A stretch of DNA of 64,000 nt from Prevotella sp. UBA2742. GTDB taxonomy: Bacteria > Bacteroidota > Bacteroidia > Bacteroidales > Bacteroidaceae. Under the pieces are notes generated by a model. It was not told the origin of the DNA, searched no databases, and saw only the letters and a program-made list of their open reading frames with translations. Made by a program: the position numbers and the translations under genes. Below are positions 35,933 to 43,877 of this stretch, piece by piece (the first letter of the stretch is position 1; each line of letters begins with the position of its first letter). The stretch is from assembly GCA_002353485.1 (NCBI GenBank), contig DEJS01000018.1:54575-118574 (forward strand). The letters are read 5' to 3'.

Positions 35933-35957
35933 AATCGGTTTGCTACGTGTACCAGGT

Positions 35958-37172
35958 TTAGAACATCTGGCTGATGCGACGTATGGCTGCTACCAGCATG
36001 TCGACTTCCTCCTTGGTGTTGTAGAGTGCGAAGGAGGCTCTTACCGTTCCCGTAATGCCCAGACGGTCCATCAGGGGCTGGGCACAGTGGTGACCGGTGC
36101 GTACGGCGATACCCAGTCGGTCTAGTAGGGTTCCCAGGTCCAAGTGGTGTATGTCACCGACGAGGAATGACACTACGGCGTCCTTATGCTTAGCCTGACC
36201 AAAGAGCCTCATGCCATCGATGGTTTTCAGCTGCTCCATGCAGTAGTGGGTGAGCTCCTGTTCATGGGACTTGACGGAATCAAGTCCCACTGTGTTCAGG
36301 TAGTCGATGGCTGTGGCCAGTCCGTGGGTAGCAACGTAGTCAGGCGTGCCGGCCTCGAACTTAAAGGGAAGCCGCTCGAAGGTAGTGCGCTCCCATGACA
36401 CCTTGTCTATCATCTCACCGCCACCCTGATATGGAGGAAGCCTGTCGAGCCATTGTTCCTTGCCATAGAGCACCCCGATGCCTGTAGGACCATACATCTT
36501 ATGTCCGCTGAATGCCATGAAGTCGCAGTCGAGCTGCTGTACGTCGATGGGCATGTGGGGAGCACTCTGGGCTGCATCAATCAGGACTGGGATGTCGTGT
36601 TCGTGCGCCTTCCGTACTATTAGCTGTACGTCATTGATGGTGCCCAGCACGTTGCTGACGTGGGCTATGCTGACCATCTTGGTCTTTTCTGTCAGGTAGT
36701 CGTCAAGATGGTCCAGGCATAGTGTGCCGTCGTCGTTGATGGGCAGGTGGCGCACTACGATGCCTTTGCGTTGGGCTTGCAGCTGCCAGGGCACGATGTT
36801 GGAGTGGTGCTCCATGTCGCTCACCACGACCTCGTCGCCTTCCTTCATCTGCGAGTCGCAGAAGGAAGAGGCTATCAGGTTGATGGCCTCCGTGGTGCCG
36901 CGGGTGAAGACGATTTCCTCGGTCTTCCGGGCGTTGATGAACTGGCGTACCTTCTCGCGTGCCGCCTCGTGAAGGTCGGTGGCCTGCTGGCTAAGGTAGT
37001 GAACACCACGGTGCACGTTGGCGTTGACATTGAGGTACTCCTCGCGCATGGCGTCCAGCACGCAGAGCGGTTTCTGTGTGGTGGCGGCATTGTCAAGGTA
37101 AACCAACGGCTTGCCATATACCTGGCGAGACAGGATGGGGAAGTCTTCGCGTATCTTTTTGATATCGTACAT
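35958..37172 (-). CDS. sufS: Cysteine desulfurase SufS
   Basis: A PLP enzyme of 404 residues from the ATG at 37172. It has the SufS group II layout: YLDNAATTQKP at the N-terminus, SHVSNVLGT-like AHVSNVLGTIN near 180, the PLP-binding Lys in AFSGHKMYGPTGIG near 225 and the active-site Cys in VRTGHHCAQPLM near 362. It supplies sulfur for iron-sulfur cluster assembly. The sufBCD genes are not next to it, which is unusual but seen in other Bacteroidota. It lies 12 bp downstream of the GH127 gene on the same strand and may be co-transcribed with it. Confidence 0.95.
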   Translation of the reverse strand: MYDIKKIREDFPILSRQVYGKPLVYLDNAATTQKPLCVLDAMREEYLNVNANVHRGVHYLSQQATDLHEAAREKVRQFINARKTEEIVFTRGTTEAINLIASSFCDSQMKEGDEVVVSDMEHHSNIVPWQLQAQRKGIVVRHLPINDDGTLCLDHLDDYLTEKTKMVSIAHVSNVLGTINDVQLIVRKAHEHDIPVLIDAAQSAPHMPIDVQQLDCDFMAFSGHKMYGPTGIGVLYGKEQWLDRLPPYQGGGEMIDKVSWERTTFERLPFKFEAGTPDYVATHGLATAIDYLNTVGLDSVKSHEQELTHYCMEQLKTIDGMRLFGQAKHKDAVVSFLVGDIHHLDLGTLLDRLGIAVRTGHHCAQPLMDRLGITGTVRASFALYNTKEEVDMLVAAIRRISQMF

Positions 37173-37184
37173 CGTCAAGCAGTA

Positions 37185-39239
37185 TTAGTAGTTACCCAGT
37201 GCGCTGATGCTCTGGGGCATCCATACCTCCATGAGTCCCGGACCACGGTGGTTCCAGGCATAGTAAGGTATCATGGTGAGGGTGGCTGCCTTGACGGAGG
37301 CTTCGCCCTGAGCATTCTGGTCGACACTCTGGCCTGCGACAGTAATGGCTTTGACGCTGAAGGTCTGGGCACTTTGTTTGTTGGTGATGGTATGCTCGGC
37401 GACGTTGAAGCGAGGCTGACGGGGCATCAGGAAGTTGAAGATACTGAAGTCCTTGTTGTCGGCCCCTTCTGCACAATATACCAATGGTCCGCGCTCGACA
37501 GCCACACGTCCTCTGTCGTCAACGACATGGCCATTGGCCTTGACGGTACGTACGGGCATGTCGAAATGGATGCTGACCACGTCGCCCTTCTTCCACTGGC
37601 GGTTGATGTTCAGGTAGCCCTTGGTCAGCTCTGCTTTCACCGGCTGTCCGTTCACCTTGACACTGTATGTGCCCAGCACGTCGTCGCTGAAACGATAGAG
37701 GTCGCTGGGTACGGGGCTGCGGTCTACCCATCCGGGTACACGCACCATCAGGTTAAACGCCTTGGCCTTGTTCTTCTTGATGTTGATGCTGATGTCGCCA
37801 TCCCACGGATAGTTGGTCTGCTGTTCCAGTTCCACGTCCTTGCCTTCCACCTGAATCGTAGCCGTGTTGCCTGCAAAGAGGTTGACATACAGGTCGCGCC
37901 CCTTGACGGCATACATATAGCCTGGGAACGAAGGTATGAAGCGGCAGAGGTTCGAGGGACAGCAGGCACAGCCAAACCAAGGCTGGCGCTCCACGGTGTT
38001 GTCGGCATTGAAGGCATACTTGCCGTCAGAAGCCAATGGGTTAGGATAGAAGAAACGGCCACCGTCGACACTCATGCCCGAGATGACGCCATTATAAAGG
38101 GTACGCTCCATGCAGTCTATATACTTGGCATCACCATGCAGGAGGAACATACGATGGAAAAGATAAACCATTGATATGGCGGCACATGTCTCGTTATAGC
38201 TCGTCAGGTTGGGCAGCTCATAGTCGGCTCCGAAGGCCTCGCCCTGATGACGGGCTCCCACGCCGCCGGTGATGTAGTACTTCTTTGAGACGATGTTATT
38301 GTAGATGGCATCGATGGCCTTCAGGTAGTCTTGGTCGCCAGTAAGGGCAGCCACGTCAGCCATACCGGCATACATGTAGCCGGCACGGACGGCGTGTCCC
38401 CAGGCCTCGGTCTGCTCCACCACGGGCTTGTCGCTCTGCGAGTAGATGTCCTTGCGGCCTGTCTTGCCACGATAGTCCAGCAGGAACTTGGCTTCGTCCA
38501 GGTATTTCTTCTCTCCCGTCAACACATAGAGACGCGCCAAAGCCATCTCGGCTATCTGGTGACCAGGTACCACGCAGGCCTGCCCGGGCTGGGCACCTAC
38601 CTCGCGGACGACACAGTCGGCATAACGCTTGGCTATGTTCAGGAACTTGTCCGACCCAGTGGCCTGATAGTGGGCACAGGCTGCATCCACCATGTGCCCC
38701 AGGTTATAAAGCTCGTGGCTCAGGAAGTCCTCCACCTCCCAGCGCTTCTTGCCTGCCCAGTGGTGCGGATGCTCAGGGTTGATGGTACGGGCAGTATAGA
38801 GGTAGCCGTCAGGCTCCTGGGCAGCTGCAACGATGTCGAGCACGGAGTCAATATACTGCTGCAGCTTCTTGTCAGGATAGGTCTGCAGCACGTAGCTGGC
38901 ACCCTCGATGGTCTTGTAGACATCGGTGTCGTCGAACGAGAATCCCATGAATTTCGAGACGTCCCACTCTGGGGTTTGCAGCTTTTCGTGACCGGGATGC
39001 TGCAGGGTGTAGGCCGCCATATTGAAGTTCTCATAGCGGTGGGTCTCTTCGCATTTCTGGAATGCCAGGGGAATGGTGACCTGGCGGGCTGCATGGATGC
39101 GGTCGCCCCAGAAGGTGTTAGGGGTTATTTTTACAGCGGTAAACGGAACCTGGGTGATGGGGTATCCGTTGGCATTCTTTTGTGCCTGCATGGTCAGTGC
39201 CATGACAAGGACAAGGAGGGTAGTTGGCAGTCGTTTCAT
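37185..39239 (-). CDS. Secreted GH127 family glycoside hydrolase (beta-L-arabinofuranosidase or aceric acid hydrolase type)
   Basis: A 684-residue protein with a signal peptide ending MQAQ. The (alpha/alpha)6 barrel of GH127/DUF1680 covers about 30-450, with the zinc-binding and catalytic residues visible: Glu and Cys in YNETCAAIS near 350 and the Cys pair in FGCACCPSN near 421. The C-terminal beta-sandwich covers 460-680. GH127 enzymes act on beta-L-arabinofuranose, and one RG-II enzyme acts on aceric acid. It is divergent from the giant GH43/GH142-type gene, suggesting joint action on RG-II or arabinose-rich side chains. Confidence 0.92.
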   Translation of the reverse strand: MKRLPTTLLVLVMALTMQAQKNANGYPITQVPFTAVKITPNTFWGDRIHAARQVTIPLAFQKCEETHRYENFNMAAYTLQHPGHEKLQTPEWDVSKFMGFSFDDTDVYKTIEGASYVLQTYPDKKLQQYIDSVLDIVAAAQEPDGYLYTARTINPEHPHHWAGKKRWEVEDFLSHELYNLGHMVDAACAHYQATGSDKFLNIAKRYADCVVREVGAQPGQACVVPGHQIAEMALARLYVLTGEKKYLDEAKFLLDYRGKTGRKDIYSQSDKPVVEQTEAWGHAVRAGYMYAGMADVAALTGDQDYLKAIDAIYNNIVSKKYYITGGVGARHQGEAFGADYELPNLTSYNETCAAISMVYLFHRMFLLHGDAKYIDCMERTLYNGVISGMSVDGGRFFYPNPLASDGKYAFNADNTVERQPWFGCACCPSNLCRFIPSFPGYMYAVKGRDLYVNLFAGNTATIQVEGKDVELEQQTNYPWDGDISINIKKNKAKAFNLMVRVPGWVDRSPVPSDLYRFSDDVLGTYSVKVNGQPVKAELTKGYLNINRQWKKGDVVSIHFDMPVRTVKANGHVVDDRGRVAVERGPLVYCAEGADNKDFSIFNFLMPRQPRFNVAEHTITNKQSAQTFSVKAITVAGQSVDQNAQGEASVKAATLTMIPYYAWNHRGPGLMEVWMPQSISALGNY

Positions 39240-39265
39240 ATTGTTAGTTCTTTAGTTTCTTCCGG

Positions 39266-39273
39266 CAAAGGTA
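39266..39273 (-). promoter_or_regulatory. Probable GH127 promoter
   Basis: TACCTTTG on the minus strand, 27 bp before the start at 39239, in the 90-bp divergent gap. Confidence 0.55.
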
Positions 39274-39329
39274 CTCATTTAGTTACAAACGGCCAAATTT
39301 TTCGTCTTATTATAAATGATGTAGGTAAC

Positions 39330-42300
39330 ATGAAGCAACGTTTTTGTATCTTTTCCCTGTTGATGACAGTGGCGCTGATGGTGTCAGCACAACGTCAGGT
39401 ATATGTCTCGACCTCTTTTCACGAACCTGCTACTGACGGTTTACGTTTTATCTACAGCTACGACGGCTGGCACTGGGACTCCATTCCCGGCACGTGGCTG
39501 CGTCCTGAGGTGGGCAAGCAGAAGGTGATGCGCGACCCCTCAATCATCCGCACACCTGACGGCACCTTCCATCTGGTATGGACCAGCAGCTGGCGTGGTG
39601 ACCGTGGCTTTGGCTATGCTTCGTCCAAGGACCTGAAGCACTGGAGCGAGCAGCGCTTTATCGAGGTGATGAGCGACACCACCACCGTCAACGTATGGGC
39701 TCCCGAGCTCTTCTGGGATGACGACAGGCAGCAGGCCGTCATCATCTGGGCTTCGTGCATACCAGGCAAGTTCCCTGACGGGCAGGAGGAGCATAAGAAC
39801 AATCACCGCCTGTACTATACCACTACCAAGGACTTCAAGCGGTTTGCTCCCACAAAACTCATGATAGACCCTGGGTTCTCGTGCATCGATGCCACACTGG
39901 TCAAGCGAGGCAAGAAAGACTATGTCATGGTGCTCAAGGACAATACCCGCCCTGAGCGTGACATCAAGGTAGCCTACGCCAAGTCGCCCTATGGCCCCTG
40001 GTCAAAGGCTTCGGAACCCTTCACGGGCAAGATGATGGAAGGTCCCACTACTGCGAAGGTTGACGGAGGCTGGCTTATCTACTACGACCGCTATCGGCTG
40101 AAGGACTTTGGCGCCCACTACACTAAGGACTTCGTCACCTTCGAGGACGTATCCAAGCAGGTCAGCGTGCCTGTGTTGCACAAGCACGGAACCATCTTCA
40201 TGGCTCCTGAAAGCATTGTCTACAACTTGCTGCATGCCAACGACCGTATTCATTATACCGGCAAGACGCTGAGCAATCCTGAACGACACGACGGGGGGCT
40301 GTCGCCTGTGGTGGGTGTTCACAACATCCAGATTATGCAGGCTAACCGCGAGCACCCCACCAAGGCAGGCAACGACGGTTGGACCTACAACCATCAGCCA
40401 ATGATGGCTTACTGGAACCAGCAGTTCTACCTGCACTTCCTCTGTGACCCCAGCGACGAGCATGTGCCCCCTTCGCGCACCATGCTCCAGACCTCGAAGG
40501 ACGGCTACACATGGTCAGACCCTGTCATTCTGTTTCCTGAGTTGCAGGTGCCCGAGGGTTTCCAGAAACCTAACCGTCCAGAGAAGGCTCACAACCTTAT
40601 CGCCATCATGCACCAGCGTGTGGGCTGGTATGTTTCGAAAAGCGGGCAGCTCTATGCCATTGGCAACTATGGCGTAGCTTTCGACCGTAAGGACGACCCC
40701 AACGACGGCAACGGCATCGGGCGTGTCGTCCGTGAAGTGAAGAAGGACGGTACGTTCGGACCCATCTATTTCATCTATTTCAACCATACCTACAAGCAAT
40801 ATCAGCCTGCCTTCCCCTATTATACCAAGGCCGACAAAACCACTCGACAGGCCTGCGAGGAGATACTGGCCAACCCGCGCTATCGCATGCAGTGGGTAGA
40901 GGAGGCTGACCGTAACGACCCGCTGATACCGTTAAATAAAGAGTACAAGGCCTACTGCGACTACACGCTGCCCGACGGGCGCATAGCCTCGCTGTGGAAA
41001 CATGCCTTGACCAGCATCTCTGACGATGGTGGTCAGACATGGGCGCAGCCTGTCAGTCGTGCGCAGGGCTTTGTCAATAGCAATGCCAAGATATGGGGTC
41101 AGCGCCTGTCGGACGGCACTTACGCTACCGTATATAATCCTTCAGAGTATCGTTGGCCGCTGGGCATTTCGCTCTCGAAGGACGGACTGGAGTATACTAC
41201 GCTGAACCTTGTGCAGGGCGAAGTACCGCCCATGCGCTATGGAGGCAACTACAAGAGCTATGGTCCCCAGTATGTGCGCGGCATTCAGGAGGGCAACGGC
41301 GTGCCCAAGGACAGTGACCTCTGGGTAGCCTACTCGATGAATAAGGAGGACATGTGGGTGGCTCATATCCCTGTGCCTGTGCAAACCCAAGCGCACAGCC
41401 ATGCCGACGGCAAAGAGTTTACTGTGGCCGACGGCTCTGCCGTCAATGCCCTCTCGCAGCTCACCGCATGGAACATATACTCACCCAAACGTGCCACGGT
41501 GACCCTCAACGACGGCTGGTTGACACTCTCTGACAGCAATCCCTTCGACTATGCCCGTGTGGAACGTAAGATTCCTGCCACTAAGGAACTGGAGGTCGAA
41601 TTTGACTTGTGTGCCCGGCAGAACGACAGGGGACTGTTGCAGATAGAGTTTCTCAACGAGCATGGCACAGCTTGTTCGCGCATTGAGCTGACCGACAAAG
41701 GCGAGATGCGCTGCAAGGGTGGTGCCCGCTATGCCGGCTTGGGCAAGTATGAGGCCAACAAGACCTACCATGTCAAGGCCGTGCTCAGCGTGAGCCGCCG
41801 ACTGATAGAGGTGTACATTGATGGCAAGAAGGCCGGTCAGCGCATGTTCTTTGCTCCTGTTGAGGCTATCGAGCGCGTCATGTTCCGAACGGGGGCACGT
41901 CGCACCTTCCCCGACATCGATACCGAGGCCGACTGGTATGGCACGTTGGACAATGCTGGCGACGACGATCCCCTGGCCGTTTTTGCCATCAGCAATGTCC
42001 GTACAGCCCCCGTGCCCAGTGCTTCGTCCGCCGAGGGGTCTGCCGGACCTGCCTTCCTGCGTTATGATGACTACAAGCACTACGTCGACTACTTCAACAC
42101 CATGGAGCCCGAGGGCATTCGCCAGGCCATCCCCAACGAGCAGGCGTGGCAGTGGATGACGGAGAACATCCCTCTCTTCGAGTGTTCGCAGCAGGACTTC
42201 GAGGAGTTGTGGTATTTCCGCTGGTGGACGCTCAGAAAGCATCTGAAGCAGACGCCTGTGGGCTATGCCATGACGGAGTTTCTTGTGAACAGAAGCTATG

Positions 42301-43562
42301 CCGACCAGTACAACCTCATCGCCTCTGGCGTGGGCCATCATATTCTTGAGTCGCGCTGGCTGCGCAATCCGCTGTACCTTGACCAGGTGATGAATACTTG
42401 GTATAAGGGCAACAACGGACAGCCCATGAAGAAAATTGCCAACTACTCGTCGTGGATGCCGTGGGCCCTGTGGAACCGCTATTTGGTTGACGGCCGCAAG
42501 GACTGGATAGTCTCCATGCTGCCTTCCTTAGAGTGGGAGTACAACCACTGGGAGACCACCCACACACGCACCGTCACCGTGCCTGGTGCTGCTCCGTCAG
42601 ACCAGGGCATGCTCTACTGGCAGGCCGACGTGCAGGACGCCATGGAGGAGACCATCTCCGGCGGACGCAAGAAGAAATACCTGCGTCCCAGCATCAACGC
42701 CTACATGTATGGCAATGCGATGGCCATCGGCAACATAGCCCAGCTGTCGGGAGACCACAGCACGGCCAAGACCTACTTCGACAAGGCTGCCAACCTGAGG
42801 GAGATGGTGCACCTGAAGCTGTGGAATGAACAGCACCACTTCTTCGAGACCCATCGTGTCGACTCTTCTGCCAACGTGCGCGAGGCCATCGGCTTCATGC
42901 CCTGGTACACCATGCTGGCAAAGGATGAGGCGAAATACAGTGTAGCCTGGCTGCAGGCTGCTGACCCACAGGGATTCTCGGCCCCCTATGGCCTTACCAC
43001 TGCCGAGCGTCGCCATCCCCAGTTCCGCACTCATGGCGTAGGAAAGTGCGAATGGGACGGTGCCGTGTGGCCCTTTGCCACCTCGCAGACCCTTACCGCC
43101 CTGGCCAACTATGCCAACAACTACCCTAACTCCCGTAGAGAGACCCCGCGCCTCGACAGCCTCTTCTTTGCCGAAATGGAGAAATACATGCAGTCGCAGC
43201 ACATGCGTGGCAAACCCTATATCGGCGAATACCTCGATGAAACCACGGGTTATTGGCTGAAAGGCGACCAGGAGCGTTCACGCTACTACAACCACTCCAC
43301 CTTCAACGACCTCATGATTACTGGTCTTTGTGGTCTTCGTCCTCGTCAGGACAACTGCATCGAGGTCAATCCCCTGCTACCAGCCGGCAAGTGGAGCTAT
43401 TTCTGTCTGGACAACGTGCGCTATCACGGCCATACCATTACCATAGTGTGGGACCGTGACGGTTCACGCTATCATGTGGGTAAAGGCCTGCGCGTCTATG
43501 TCGACGGCCAGCTAAAAGGCCAGCGCGATACAATAGGCAAGCTCTTTATTCACGAAGAATAA
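39330..43562 (+). CDS. Giant secreted multidomain glycosidase: GH43-like, GH143-like propeller, concanavalin-like and GH142-like domains
   Basis: The ATG at 39330 gives a signal peptide (ends MVSAQ) and 1410 residues; sequence before it reads in frame but is antisense to GH127. Residues 22-300 are a GH43-type five-bladed propeller with the acidic triad in RDPSI (68), IDAT (about 185) and EGPT (about 237). Residues 300-700 form a second, sialidase-like propeller resembling the Dha hydrolase family GH143. Residues 745-885 look concanavalin-like. Residues 905-1410 are an (alpha/alpha)6 domain resembling GH142 (WQADVQDAMEE, EWDGAVWPFATSQ, FNDLMITGL). In Bacteroides a GH143-GH142 protein removes L-arabinose and Dha from RG-II chain D; the N-terminal GH43 module here is extra. 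Family names come from memory. Confidence 0.75.
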   Translation: MKQRFCIFSLLMTVALMVSAQRQVYVSTSFHEPATDGLRFIYSYDGWHWDSIPGTWLRPEVGKQKVMRDPSIIRTPDGTFHLVWTSSWRGDRGFGYASSKDLKHWSEQRFIEVMSDTTTVNVWAPELFWDDDRQQAVIIWASCIPGKFPDGQEEHKNNHRLYYTTTKDFKRFAPTKLMIDPGFSCIDATLVKRGKKDYVMVLKDNTRPERDIKVAYAKSPYGPWSKASEPFTGKMMEGPTTAKVDGGWLIYYDRYRLKDFGAHYTKDFVTFEDVSKQVSVPVLHKHGTIFMAPESIVYNLLHANDRIHYTGKTLSNPERHDGGLSPVVGVHNIQIMQANREHPTKAGNDGWTYNHQPMMAYWNQQFYLHFLCDPSDEHVPPSRTMLQTSKDGYTWSDPVILFPELQVPEGFQKPNRPEKAHNLIAIMHQRVGWYVSKSGQLYAIGNYGVAFDRKDDPNDGNGIGRVVREVKKDGTFGPIYFIYFNHTYKQYQPAFPYYTKADKTTRQACEEILANPRYRMQWVEEADRNDPLIPLNKEYKAYCDYTLPDGRIASLWKHALTSISDDGGQTWAQPVSRAQGFVNSNAKIWGQRLSDGTYATVYNPSEYRWPLGISLSKDGLEYTTLNLVQGEVPPMRYGGNYKSYGPQYVRGIQEGNGVPKDSDLWVAYSMNKEDMWVAHIPVPVQTQAHSHADGKEFTVADGSAVNALSQLTAWNIYSPKRATVTLNDGWLTLSDSNPFDYARVERKIPATKELEVEFDLCARQNDRGLLQIEFLNEHGTACSRIELTDKGEMRCKGGARYAGLGKYEANKTYHVKAVLSVSRRLIEVYIDGKKAGQRMFFAPVEAIERVMFRTGARRTFPDIDTEADWYGTLDNAGDDDPLAVFAISNVRTAPVPSASSAEGSAGPAFLRYDDYKHYVDYFNTMEPEGIRQAIPNEQAWQWMTENIPLFECSQQDFEELWYFRWWTLRKHLKQTPVGYAMTEFLVNRSYADQYNLIASGVGHHILESRWLRNPLYLDQVMNTWYKGNNGQPMKKIANYSSWMPWALWNRYLVDGRKDWIVSMLPSLEWEYNHWETTHTRTVTVPGAAPSDQGMLYWQADVQDAMEETISGGRKKKYLRPSINAYMYGNAMAIGNIAQLSGDHSTAKTYFDKAANLREMVHLKLWNEQHHFFETHRVDSSANVREAIGFMPWYTMLAKDEAKYSVAWLQAADPQGFSAPYGLTTAERRHPQFRTHGVGKCEWDGAVWPFATSQTLTALANYANNYPNSRRETPRLDSLFFAEMEKYMQSQHMRGKPYIGEYLDETTGYWLKGDQERSRYYNHSTFNDLMITGLCGLRPRQDNCIEVNPLLPAGKWSYFCLDNVRYHGHTITIVWDRDGSRYHVGKGLRVYVDGQLKGQRDTIGKLFIHEE

Positions 43563-43620
43563 AACGATTCCAGTTTCTCCACATCTCACTCATTTCCGTG
43601 CGCCACAGTTCTTATGAATA

Positions 43621-43657
43621 AACTCCTGCGCCAGTCTTAATGATAGGCGCAGGAGTT
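43621..43657. terminator. Strong hairpin, terminator between convergent genes
   Basis: Perfect 12-bp inverted repeat AACTCCTGCGCC / GGCGCAGGAGTT with a 13-nt loop, 58 bp after the giant glycosidase gene and facing the small gene at 43725. It likely stops transcription from both sides. Confidence 0.8.
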
Positions 43658-43724
43658 TGTAGAATTGTTCATTCCAATTGATGCCTTTGGGCATAGTTGT
43701 CATTTCATCATGTTGGCATTCAAA

Positions 43725-43859
43725 TTATTCCAGCCAATCGCCATAGTCTGGTATCTCATTGGGCGGGGTGGCGTCGTAGGGGCTGCCTACCAAGATATTT
43801 GCTTTATGTTGCAACACTACGACCCTGCAGGTTGGTTTCTCGTATGCTCTCTTTTTCAT
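43725..43859 (-). CDS. 44-residue peptide with conserved-looking EKP...VVVLQH core, downstream of large secreted protein
   Basis: A short gene starting MKKRAYEKPTCRVVVLQ and ending DYGDWLE. GGAGG lies 7-8 nt before the ATG, one of the clearest ribosome sites in the window. It begins 18 bp after the stop of the 1165-residue secreted protein gene, so it is in the same operon. There is no signal peptide. The layout is a basic N-terminus with YEKP, a hydrophobic beta-like core, a small-residue segment, then a Pro/Asp/Tyr-rich acidic tail. I recall similar short peptides in Prevotella genomes, of unknown role. Precursor peptide, chaperone-like partner or surface peptide are all possible. Confidence 0.7.
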   Translation of the reverse strand: MKKRAYEKPTCRVVVLQHKANILVGSPYDATPPNEIPDYGDWLE

Positions 43860-43877
43860 TGCTGTGTCCTCCATTCG

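Noticed and set aside
38331..39329. In-frame extension upstream of the giant glycosidase
   Set aside because: It is antisense to the conserved GH127 gene and the ATG at 39330 begins a signal peptide with strong family similarity after it.
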